A stretch of 45,784 nucleotides of DNA, from positions 1-45,784 of the forward strand of contig JAFQRK010000078.1 in NCBI GenBank assembly GCA_017410075.1, read 5' to 3'. Below, in pieces: positions 25,614 through 32,331 of this stretch (position 1 is its first letter; every line of letters begins with the position of its first letter). The position numbers and the translations under genes were made by a program. This stretch comes from Oscillospiraceae bacterium. GTDB lineage: Bacteria; Bacillota; Clostridia; Oscillospirales; Oscillospiraceae. The notes beneath the pieces were generated by a model that saw only the letters and a program-made list of their open reading frames with translations, was not told where the DNA came from and searched no databases.

Positions 25614-25679
25614 TTACTTTTTGACAGTAAAGTAATAGTAGCTAAAGTAAAACTGTGCAGCAAAATTGTGAGCGATCAT
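25614..25679 (-). CDS. Phe/Tyr-rich leader peptide of the aro operon
   Basis: A 21-codon gene with GGAGG (25692-25688) eight bases before its ATG. Residues 6-17 read FAAQFYFSYYYF, and in total it has four Phe and four Tyr, with a Tyr triplet at 14-16. No Trp is present. It ends KK, then UAA UAG. The reading is that of a classical attenuation leader. A ribosome stalled for Tyr-tRNA or Phe-tRNA leaves the antiterminator strand free. A ribosome that reaches the stop codon covers that strand and lets the terminator form. It lies directly upstream of a Phe/Tyr operon, downstream of a strong promoter. The mechanism is inference; the peptide, Shine-Dalgarno and structures are visible. Confidence 0.87.
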   Translation of the reverse strand: MIAHNFAAQFYFSYYYFTVKK

Positions 25680-25712
25680 CAAAAATGCCTCCAAACCGGT
25701 AGCTTTGAGTGC

Positions 25713-25741
25713 ATTATACCACGCGAAAATCCAGATTGCAA
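25713..25741 (-). promoter_or_regulatory. Promoter of the aro operon
   Basis: On the minus strand, TTGCAA (25741-25736), 17 bases, TATAAT (25718-25713). The RNA start would be near 25706, so the leader RNA is about 195 bases before aroF and holds the peptide gene and attenuator. Confidence 0.8.
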
Positions 25742-25781
25742 GCATATATCTGCGCTTTTTTGGCATAAATATGCAAAAAAA

Positions 25782-26321
25782 TCAGGGAAGGAGCATACAT
25801 ACGATCAAGCTGGTCACCAGCACGCTGTAACGGGAATCCCTGTGAATGTCCGCCGGCTTTTGGGAATATTGGCTGTGGTAGCTGCGGATCGTATCCATCA
25901 CAGACCCGCAGGCAGGCACCGTAGGATGGACGGACTGCTTCAGATATTGGAGGAAATAGGATTGCAGCCGGTTTTCATATTCCCGGTGTGCCTGAAGCGG
26001 ATAGGGGAAATACTCATTGTGGGCAAAGGTAAAGGCATCCACAGTGTAGTGGATAAGCTTGCCCATGGAATAGTAATCCCAAAGGCGCAGTTTATTTCGC
26101 CGCTCCAGACGGCGGGACAGCCGGAACATAAACCGGCTGGCATTGCTGTAGTTGTGTCCTCTTAGCCATTTGCAGCGCAGAGAGCCTTTGAGGTATGTGG
26201 CCGGGTTTAGATCCGGCTGAGTGCAGCCAAGCTTGAATGCAAAGGCATACCGCCTGGGTGCGGCCTGCAGATAGTTTTGCGTGAGAAATCGTCCCAGAGA
26301 TTTGTGGCTTGCCCGTTTGAT
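25782..26321 (-). CDS. Zinc-dependent phospholipase C-like protein, AUC start suspected
   Basis: The open frame continues well upstream of the first in-frame ATG (26129). It encodes conserved-looking sequence: SHKSLGRF, YAFAFKLGCTQPDLNPATYLKGS, WLRGHNYSNASRF, then GKLIHYTVDAFTFAHN. The spaced His and Asp residues match the zinc-dependent phospholipase C/S1-P1 nuclease fold. The C terminus ends in a hydrophobic stretch. No ATG, GTG or TTG occurs in frame between the upstream stop (26366) and the conserved part. ATC at 26321 sits where relatives start with Met and has AAAGGCGG ten bases upstream. The likely product has 179 residues. Alternatives are a lost start codon (pseudogene) or a sequence error. 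Confidence 0.7.
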   Translation of the reverse strand: MKRASHKSLGRFLTQNYLQAAPRRYAFAFKLGCTQPDLNPATYLKGSLRCKWLRGHNYSNASRFMFRLSRRLERRNKLRLWDYYSMGKLIHYTVDAFTFAHNEYFPYPLQAHREYENRLQSYFLQYLKQSVHPTVPACGSVMDTIRSYHSQYSQKPADIHRDSRYSVLVTSLIVCMLLP

Positions 26322-26362
26322 ATGGGTTGCACCGCCTTTCTGACAGAATCTGTTTTGTCTGG

Positions 26363-26368
26363 ATTATA
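26363..26368 (-). promoter_or_regulatory. Possible -10 element for the phospholipase C-like gene
   Basis: A perfect TATAAT on the minus strand (26368-26363), 42 bases before the suspected ATC start. The -35 region 17 bases upstream is CTGATT, a weak match. Confidence 0.4.
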
Positions 26369-26405
26369 CCATACAGACGGTGGAAAATCAGCCGGAAAAT
26401 GTTGT

Positions 26406-26440
26406 AAAAAAATGCCGCCTGCAATCTGCAGACGGCATTT
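26406..26440 (-). terminator. Terminator of the kinase-like gene
   Basis: On the minus strand, AAATGCCG...CGGCATTT with an inner CTGCA/TGCAG helix is followed by a run of T. It lies immediately after the kinase stop codon. Confidence 0.85.
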
Positions 26441-26444
26441 GCGG

Positions 26445-29400
26445 TTATTCCGTTACAGTGAATCCCTCGGTGGTTACAAGTGCGCCGTTGAAGAAAATAT
26501 CCACGGTGTATTCACCGGGCTTCTGGGGCATTGCCGGCATATCCAGCTCGGAATACCGGTCATCCCACATGGCGACCCAGATCCGGGTCCGGCCCTGGTT
26601 GGCGCTGACGACCTTGCCTTCGGCATCGCGGACGACAAACAGCGTTTCAATATCGTCCTGGTCATCGTGATACCGGGTATCCAGGTGCAGAACAAAGGAG
26701 GCTTTTTCGCCCACCTTAAAGGTGGTGGTGAAATCGCTTTCGTACAGATTGTACCAGCGCCAATCGGCATTGTCCGGTGTCCAGCACATACGGAAGCTGA
26801 AATTCTCCCAGGTCACGCCGTAGCTGTCAAATCGCTGGGCTTGGTCGACCTCAAACTTCGTGCTGCCGCCAAATACGGTGGTGTCATCGCCGGCCTGAAT
26901 CGCGACAGTATAGCTGGCACCGGGGACCAGAGGAGTGATGGTACCGCTCTTTGCGCCTTCGCAGTGGATGACCTGCTTTTCACCGCCGTCTACCGTGTAG
27001 AGCAGGCGCCAGCCGCCCTCCGGAGCAATGCCTTCAAAGTCCCAGGTGACGGTCATTTGGCCGGGCTTGGAATCATCCAGCTTGATGTTTTTGACGGTGA
27101 CGGAATTTGCGGAAAGGCTTACCCATTTGCTGACGGTCATATTATCTGCCTTGACATCAATGGTATAGCCCTGGGCAGGATCCAGCCCTTCAATGGCGAT
27201 CTTCGTGTCCTCTACAGTGAAGGAGGCGTTAAAGCCCTCGGCATTGTAGCAATGGACGATCCAGCTGCTGACGGTAACATCCTTGGGCGCCTTCCAGGCA
27301 ACCTGCAGCTTGCCGTCATAAAAACCCTTGATGGTCAAGGATTCGGGATAGATCAGATCGGTGGCTGTGTAGGTAATGGTATCGGTACCGACCACATGCA
27401 GATCCACGACGGGAGCAAGGCGGAAGGTGTAGGTCTTTCCAACGGTAAGACCGGTTACGGTAGCCATATGGCCGTTGCATTCCACAGTCTTTTCTTCTTC
27501 ACCGGGCGTGCTGTAATAGATACGCCAGGCGAAATTATCTTCGCCCCGTACGGTGAAATTCAGCTCCACAGAGCCGGCCTGATTGCCGGTAATTGCGGTA
27601 AAGCTTTCGATATTGGTCTGGGCATCGGTGGTGTGGCTTGCGGAGGTAGTTCCGATCAGCCGGTGGAAACCGGAAACCTCCACCGTGATCTTATAGTGGG
27701 TGTTGGAGGTGATGCCGGTAAAATGGGCAGTGTTGCCGGAAACATTGGAGGTGAACTTGTTGCCGTAGGTATCCTGACAGATCACGGTCAGCAGTTCGTT
27801 GTCCACCTGGGTATCCAGCGTAACAGTCATCTCGCCAAATCCGCTGCTGACAGTGATGTTCTGTACCAGCTGGACATAATAGTTCTCGTAAAAGGTGTAG
27901 ATACCGACAGCCAGGAGCAGCAGCACCAGAATGGTGGAAAGGATAACCACGGGGGTATTGTGCTTTCTGCGGTGAACGGCAGAGTCATCCTCGTACTGCA
28001 TATAGTCACGGTCGCTGTCTTTGAAGGGGGTTTCGGCTTCTTCCGTTGCCTCCTGCGATTCTTCTTCGGCTTCGGTGGCTTCTTCGGCAGGCGCCTCAGC
28101 CACTTCTTCAGGAGCCGCTTCCGTTTCTTCCGGGATCTCATCTTCTGCAGCGATTTCCGGCTCGGGGAGAGTGATCTCCATCGGCTCGGGAACGACGACG
28201 GGACCGGGAGTCTCATGCTCGATCAGCTCGTCAGCCTGGGCCAGCATTGCGGAGGTATCGTCCGTAACTGCAGTATCTTCCAGCTCCTGAATATCATCCT
28301 CTCCGGGTGCAGTTTCATCCAGTTCAAATCCGTCAATAACGAACTGCTCTTCCTCCGGATCCGTTTCAGTTTCTTCAGCAGGTGCGGCTTCCGGCGCAAT
28401 ATCCCCGTCGTTGATTTCCTCAGTTACGGCATCTTCAACGGGTGCATCTTCGGATTGTGCAGCCTCAGTTTCATCGTCAACGACCTGGCTGGCATCGGTT
28501 TCCTCTGCCTGGATCTCCTCTGTGGGCTCAGCAGCTTCTTCAGCAGCTTCGGTTTCCCCGTCAGGCTCCTCTGCCGGAGCTTCCGGGATGGGAGCGGGGA
28601 TAATAGGAACATCATTGACGCTGTTGCGCTGCATATATTCCACCAGCTCCTGACCCATTTCGGCAGGATCCTGCCAGCGATCCTCCGGATTGCGGGCGCA
28701 AGCCTTCAGAATAATCTGTGCCATCTCATAGTCTGCATAGGCTGGAGGCGGCAGTTCATCGCCGTCCAGTTCGGGCAGCATACCGTTGTTATATGCCTGA
28801 TACAGGATAAGACCTGCGGCATAGATATCCATGGTGGTATTGAGTGCAGCGTAAGCATCCGCGATCTCCGGCGCGGTGTAGGCGCTGCGGTATCTGTCCG
28901 GCAGGGAAGCATATTTCAGCGAATCCAGCTTGATAAAGCCAAGATCGCCAATGCGGTACTCCTGCGCGTCGGTAAGGAATACATTGCCGGGCTTTAGGTC
29001 TGCATACAGATAGCCGTTGCGACGGCATACGGAAAGCGCAGCGCACAGATCCAAACCCAGATTGACGGCAGCCAGATGGGTCATGGGATTGCTTTTAAAG
29101 TGCCATTCCAGCGTGGGACGGTATGCACCCAGCAAATATACATCGTAGCCGGTGGCATCCTCCATGGGCACAACCTGCCAGCCATCGTAGCTGCAGAAAC
29201 CCTCGATCTGGGACAGCTTTTGCAGCGCCTCCGCCTCCTCAACAACACCGTCTGCCAGCTCGCGGAAATAGGACAGGGCAGCTTCCTTGGAGGAAAAAGC
29301 GCCGGTGAGCAGCAGGGCGTCCAGCTGGACCTGAGATGCGGGAATGGAAAGGATCTTTACTATGTACTTATCGTCAGAGCCATTTTTGATGGCAGGGCAG

Positions 29401-29483
29401 TAGCAGATGCCGTGGTGGCTGCTGATGGCAGAGCCCATCATATAATCCGACAATAACGGCGAAATGAGTTTCGGTTCAGACAA
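26445..29483 (-). CDS. Membrane protein kinase-like protein with fibronectin-like ectodomain
   Basis: A 1012-residue protein. About residues 1-285 are a Hanks-type kinase fold: IVKIL with a candidate ATP lysine (about 41), catalytic loop YADLKPGN, GDLGF in place of DFG, and TAPE. No clear glycine loop is seen, and HRD has become YAD. An acidic Glu/Ala/Pro linker (about 290-500) and one membrane helix (about 512-530) follow. The rest is outside and looks like repeated fibronectin type III domains. The start is TTG at 29483, which has AAGGAGG eight bases upstream; ATGs further upstream lack one. Membrane Ser/Thr kinases of this plan sense cell-wall or surface signals. Activity is uncertain. Confidence 0.82.
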   Translation of the reverse strand: MSEPKLISPLLSDYMMGSAISSHHGICYCPAIKNGSDDKYIVKILSIPASQVQLDALLLTGAFSSKEAALSYFRELADGVVEEAEALQKLSQIEGFCSYDGWQVVPMEDATGYDVYLLGAYRPTLEWHFKSNPMTHLAAVNLGLDLCAALSVCRRNGYLYADLKPGNVFLTDAQEYRIGDLGFIKLDSLKYASLPDRYRSAYTAPEIADAYAALNTTMDIYAAGLILYQAYNNGMLPELDGDELPPPAYADYEMAQIILKACARNPEDRWQDPAEMGQELVEYMQRNSVNDVPIIPAPIPEAPAEEPDGETEAAEEAAEPTEEIQAEETDASQVVDDETEAAQSEDAPVEDAVTEEINDGDIAPEAAPAEETETDPEEEQFVIDGFELDETAPGEDDIQELEDTAVTDDTSAMLAQADELIEHETPGPVVVPEPMEITLPEPEIAAEDEIPEETEAAPEEVAEAPAEEATEAEEESQEATEEAETPFKDSDRDYMQYEDDSAVHRRKHNTPVVILSTILVLLLLAVGIYTFYENYYVQLVQNITVSSGFGEMTVTLDTQVDNELLTVICQDTYGNKFTSNVSGNTAHFTGITSNTHYKITVEVSGFHRLIGTTSASHTTDAQTNIESFTAITGNQAGSVELNFTVRGEDNFAWRIYYSTPGEEEKTVECNGHMATVTGLTVGKTYTFRLAPVVDLHVVGTDTITYTATDLIYPESLTIKGFYDGKLQVAWKAPKDVTVSSWIVHCYNAEGFNASFTVEDTKIAIEGLDPAQGYTIDVKADNMTVSKWVSLSANSVTVKNIKLDDSKPGQMTVTWDFEGIAPEGGWRLLYTVDGGEKQVIHCEGAKSGTITPLVPGASYTVAIQAGDDTTVFGGSTKFEVDQAQRFDSYGVTWENFSFRMCWTPDNADWRWYNLYESDFTTTFKVGEKASFVLHLDTRYHDDQDDIETLFVVRDAEGKVVSANQGRTRIWVAMWDDRYSELDMPAMPQKPGEYTVDIFFNGALVTTEGFTVTE

Positions 29484-29518
29484 ACCTGTCGCCTCCTTCG
29501 TACGAAATATTCCCCTAT

Positions 29519-29547
29519 ATGATAAAATAAAAGTTAACAAAATGCAA
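29519..29547 (-). promoter_or_regulatory. Promoter of the kinase-like gene
   Basis: On the minus strand, TTGCAT (29547-29542), 17 bases, TATCAT (29524-29519), about 36 bases before the TTG start. Confidence 0.65.
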
Positions 29548-29596
29548 CCATATTTTCGTTTTTGGATCCGATAAAATGATTTTATGTTAACAAAAA
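29533..29596. repeat. Direct repeats and palindrome between divergent promoters
   Basis: GTTAACAAAA occurs at 29533-29542 and 29586-29595, 53 bases apart. Between them lies the perfect palindrome ATAAAAT-G-ATTTTAT (29571-29585). The first repeat overlaps the spacer and -35 of the kinase promoter. The second lies upstream of the other promoter. This could be a shared operator for the divergent pair. Confidence 0.5.
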
Positions 29597-29610
29597 GGAC
29601 AGCAGGATAC

Positions 29611-29639
29611 TTGCAAATATAAGAAAACCGTGTTATAAT
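29611..29639 (+). promoter_or_regulatory. Promoter of the zinc-ribbon gene
   Basis: TTGCAA (29611-29616), 17 bases, TATAAT (29634-29639), 48 bases before the start codon. Confidence 0.78.
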
Positions 29640-29686
29640 ACAGAAAATTGGCGAGCGCTCTGGCTTGCCGGACTGGAGGTCCAATT

Positions 29687-31048
29687 ATGAATAAAGTGAT
29701 TTGCGACATCTGCGGCACAGCATATCCGGATACTGCGGCAAGATGTCCGATTTGCGGCAGTGCAAAGACGGATGCGGAGACCACCTCTGCTGGCACGGAA
29801 CGGCGTGCTTCAGAAGGCTATACGGCTGTTAAGGGCGGCCGCTTCTCCAAGCAGAATGTGCGTAAGCGCACCGGCGGCAAGACCCCGGAACGCAGCAATT
29901 CCGAAAGATCGCGCCGTTCTCAGGAGGACGAAGGCGGCAACACCGGCCTGATCCTGCTGGTGATTTTCCTGCTGGTGGCTATTATTGCCGTTGTGATCTA
30001 CATAGGCATCAAGGTATTCAATACAAATGAGCCTGCTGTTGACAATCCCGGCACCTCTCAGGTGACCCAGCCCAGCACCGGTGATCAGACACCCACTGAC
30101 GCTACCGGCACAGTACAGCCCAACACCCCCGGCGACGGCGTTGCCTGTGAGAGCCTGAAGCTGTCCAACCAGACCATTGAGTTTGTCAATGCCGGCGATA
30201 CCTGGACCCTGCAGGTCCGCCCCACACCTGCCAATACGACAGATGCTATCACCTTCACCAGCTCCGCGCCTGATGTGGTCACCATCGACGATTCCGGCCT
30301 GCTGACTGCAGTTGGCGCCGGCCAGGCGACCATTACGGTCACCTGCGGTACGGTCACAGAAACCTGCCAGATCAGATGCAGCTTCGAGAATCCGCCGACG
30401 GATCCCAGTACCGATCCCACCACGCCCACCGATCCTACCGGCCAGGGCACTACCAATCCTACAACCGCAACGACCCCTGTCGGCCCTGTTGACCCCAACT
30501 TTACCTTTGAATTCAACACCAAGTGGAAGGATGAGACCTCCGGCAAGTGGGATACCTCCATCCTGAAGCAGGGTGAGACCTGGAAGGCCTATACAAAGGA
30601 TCTGAGCGTGGATCCCAGCCAGATCACCTGGACATCCGATGACACCTCTATTTGTACCGTGGAAAACGGCATCGTTACCGGCGTCGCTCCCGGCAAGACG
30701 GAAGTGCACGCAACCTACGGCGGCAAGACCTATACCTGTATTGTCCGCTGCAAGTTTGAGGCCGGCCAGACCGGTGATACCGACACAGAAACCGATAACG
30801 GCAATGCAACCGGACCTTATACCATCAGTTCCGAGGATATGACCATTGCTGTGGGCAACTTCTGGTGGCTGCGGCTTAAGGATGAGGACGGCAACGAACT
30901 GGAGGTTACCTGGACCGCTGAGGATGACTCCATCGTTTCCATTGACGGCAATAAGATCTACGGCGAAAAGGTGGGCAAGACCACTGTCAGCACCACCTAT
31001 GAAGGCGTGACCTACTCCTGCATCGTTCGCATTAAGGCGGCAGAATAA
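29687..31048 (+). CDS. Zinc-ribbon membrane protein with bacterial Ig-like ectodomain
   Basis: A 453-residue protein. An N-terminal zinc ribbon has Cys6, Cys9, Cys20 and Cys23. A basic Arg/Ser/Lys segment (about 50-90) is followed by one membrane helix (about 98-121: LILLVIFLLVAIIAVVIYIG). The outside part has a Thr/Pro linker and three related Ig-like (Big_2) repeats: about 163-236, 280-365 and 383-452. Each ends in a similar GTVTETCQIRCSF / GGKTYTCIVRCKF / GVTYSCIVRIK strand. Its function is unknown. It is divergent from the kinase-like gene and shares the same inside-zinc or kinase, single helix, outside Ig-like plan, which suggests a surface-sensing partnership. The ATG has GGAGG eight bases upstream. 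Confidence 0.85.
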   Translation: MNKVICDICGTAYPDTAARCPICGSAKTDAETTSAGTERRASEGYTAVKGGRFSKQNVRKRTGGKTPERSNSERSRRSQEDEGGNTGLILLVIFLLVAIIAVVIYIGIKVFNTNEPAVDNPGTSQVTQPSTGDQTPTDATGTVQPNTPGDGVACESLKLSNQTIEFVNAGDTWTLQVRPTPANTTDAITFTSSAPDVVTIDDSGLLTAVGAGQATITVTCGTVTETCQIRCSFENPPTDPSTDPTTPTDPTGQGTTNPTTATTPVGPVDPNFTFEFNTKWKDETSGKWDTSILKQGETWKAYTKDLSVDPSQITWTSDDTSICTVENGIVTGVAPGKTEVHATYGGKTYTCIVRCKFEAGQTGDTDTETDNGNATGPYTISSEDMTIAVGNFWWLRLKDEDGNELEVTWTAEDDSIVSIDGNKIYGEKVGKTTVSTTYEGVTYSCIVRIKAAE

Positions 31049-31051
31049 GTA

Positions 31052-31090
31052 AAAAGGATACGGCAGCACGAAATGTGCTGCCGTATTTTT
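31052..31090. terminator. Terminator between the zinc-ribbon gene and the DUF378 gene
   Basis: A 12-bp stem (31058-31069 with 31075-31086), loop GAAAT, T run after and A run before. It can act in both directions. Confidence 0.9.
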
Positions 31091-31292
31091 AGTCGTTCAT
31101 TGCGTGTTGACCTTTGCGGAACAGCAGGGTGATACACCACAGACCGGCCAGGCCGACAAGCGTATAAATGATTCGGCTTACAACGCTGCCTTGCCCACCG
31201 AACAGCCACGCAACAAGATCAAACTGAAAAATACCCACCAGACCCCAGTTCAGACTGCCAATGATGGAAAGGAGCAATGCAATGGTATCCAT
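31089..31292 (-). CDS. DUF378 family small membrane protein
   Basis: A 67-residue protein with two hydrophobic helices and the DUF378 hallmark near the N terminus (LLSIIGSLNWGLVGIFQFDLV, split at residues 6-26), then SRIIYTLVGLAGLW. Proteins of this family are widespread and uncharacterised. The ATG at 31292 has GGAGGT seven bases upstream. Ten further upstream codons in frame lack a ribosome binding site. Confidence 0.88.
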   Translation of the reverse strand: MDTIALLLSIIGSLNWGLVGIFQFDLVAWLFGGQGSVVSRIIYTLVGLAGLWCITLLFRKGQHAMND

Positions 31293-31364
31293 GTGTCTAC
31301 CTCCAATTAAAAATTTTGACATCCATAGAATCCCCAGTCTGGATAGGATTTATGCATTTACAAG

Positions 31365-31393
31365 TTGCAAAAATGCGAAGTTTTCGATATAAT
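31365..31393 (+). promoter_or_regulatory. Promoter of ispE
   Basis: TTGCAA (31365-31370), 17 bases, TATAAT (31388-31393), 29 bases before the ispE start. Confidence 0.78.
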
Positions 31394-31422
31394 ATTGGCA
31401 AAACTGAAGGAGAGAAAAGGGT

Positions 31423-32280
31423 ATGACCACTGTGAATGAATGCGCATATGCGAAAATCAATCTGACGCTGGATGTACTTGGCCTGCGCGATGACGGCTAT
31501 CACGCGCTGAAAAGTGTGATGCAGACGGTGTCGTTGTGCGATGATATTGAGATCAGGGTCGGCACGGGTGAGCCCTGGTGCCTGCGGTGTGATGCAGACG
31601 GTGTTCCCCTGGATCAGCGCAATCTGGCATGGAAGGCGGCGCAGGTGTTCTGCGATGCCACCGGGATTGATCCGCAGGGGATCGAAATCCGCATCACAAA
31701 GCGCATCCCCAGCCAGGCCGGTCTGGGTGGCGGCAGCTCCGATGCCGCGGCAGTATTTCGGGCACTGAATCGCCATTACGGAATGCCGCTGACAACGCAG
31801 GAACTGGCTGACCTGAGCGCAATGGTGGGCAGCGATGTGCCGTTTTGCGTGCTTGGCGGTACGGTGATGGTGGAAGGCAGAGGCGAGTTTGTGCGAAAGC
31901 TTCCTGATATGCCGCAGTGCCATATTGTTATCTGTAAGCCGGAATTTCCGGTATCCACCCCCGAGCTGTACCGCAAAATCGACAGCTGCATCATTGATAA
32001 ACATCCCGACAACGACGCAATGGAAGCGGCGATCGAAGCCGGTGACCTTTTGGCGATCGCAGAAAATGTCCACAATGTTTTTGATCCCATTGTTGGAGCT
32101 GACCATCCGCAGATCGGGGAAATCAAGGCGATTTTTGCTGAATTTGGCGCATTGGCACAGCAGATGTCCGGCTCGGGCTCTGCTACCTTTGGCATTATGC
32201 CCGACAGGGCAAGCGCGGAGGCGGCCTGCAGCAGGCTGAAAGAAGTGTATCGGCAGGTATTTATTGCAAGCCCCGTATAA
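31423..32280 (+). CDS. ispE: 4-Diphosphocytidyl-2-C-methylerythritol kinase
   Basis: A 285-residue GHMP kinase of the non-mevalonate isoprenoid pathway, phosphorylating CDP-methylerythritol. AYAKINLTLDVLGLRDDGYH at residues 8-27 carries the substrate and catalytic residues. PSQAGLGGGSSDAAA (about 93-107) is the ATP-binding GHMP motif, and GSGSATFGI near the C terminus is the third motif. Length is normal. The ribosome binding site is AAGGAGAG. A hairpin terminator follows closely and reaches into the start region of spoIIR. Confidence 0.96.
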   Translation: MTTVNECAYAKINLTLDVLGLRDDGYHALKSVMQTVSLCDDIEIRVGTGEPWCLRCDADGVPLDQRNLAWKAAQVFCDATGIDPQGIEIRITKRIPSQAGLGGGSSDAAAVFRALNRHYGMPLTTQELADLSAMVGSDVPFCVLGGTVMVEGRGEFVRKLPDMPQCHIVICKPEFPVSTPELYRKIDSCIIDKHPDNDAMEAAIEAGDLLAIAENVHNVFDPIVGADHPQIGEIKAIFAEFGALAQQMSGSGSATFGIMPDRASAEAACSRLKEVYRQVFIASPV

Positions 32281-32290
32281 TTCTCCCAAA

Positions 32291-32331
32291 ACCGTCCATA
32301 ATGGAAGTATTTCCTTATGGACGGTGTTTTT
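32291..32331 (+). terminator. Hairpin after ispE that covers the spoIIR start region
   Basis: ACCGTCCATAA (32291-32301) pairs with TTATGGACGGT (32315-32325). GGAA/TTCC extends the helix inside, around a GTAT loop, with a T on each side. GTTTTT follows and the spoIIR ATG is the next codon at 32332. The only purine-rich site for spoIIR (GGACGGTG) lies in the 3' arm. The element can act as terminator and also hide the ribosome binding site in read-through RNA. Confidence 0.75.

Noticed and set aside
25511..25712. T-box riboswitch in front of aroF
   Set aside because: The T-box sequence with the GGTGG...ACCGCG antiterminator motif and a specifier stem are absent; the leader peptide and paired stems explain the region better.
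25596..26165. Plus-strand open frame of 189 codons across the aro promoter and leader
   Set aside because: It runs antisense to the leader peptide, promoter and phospholipase C-like gene and has no ribosome binding site.
26277..28997. A 906-codon open frame on the plus strand opposite the kinase-like gene
   Set aside because: It lacks a ribosome binding site and mirrors the acidic linker and domains of the real gene on the other strand; it matches no family I recognise.
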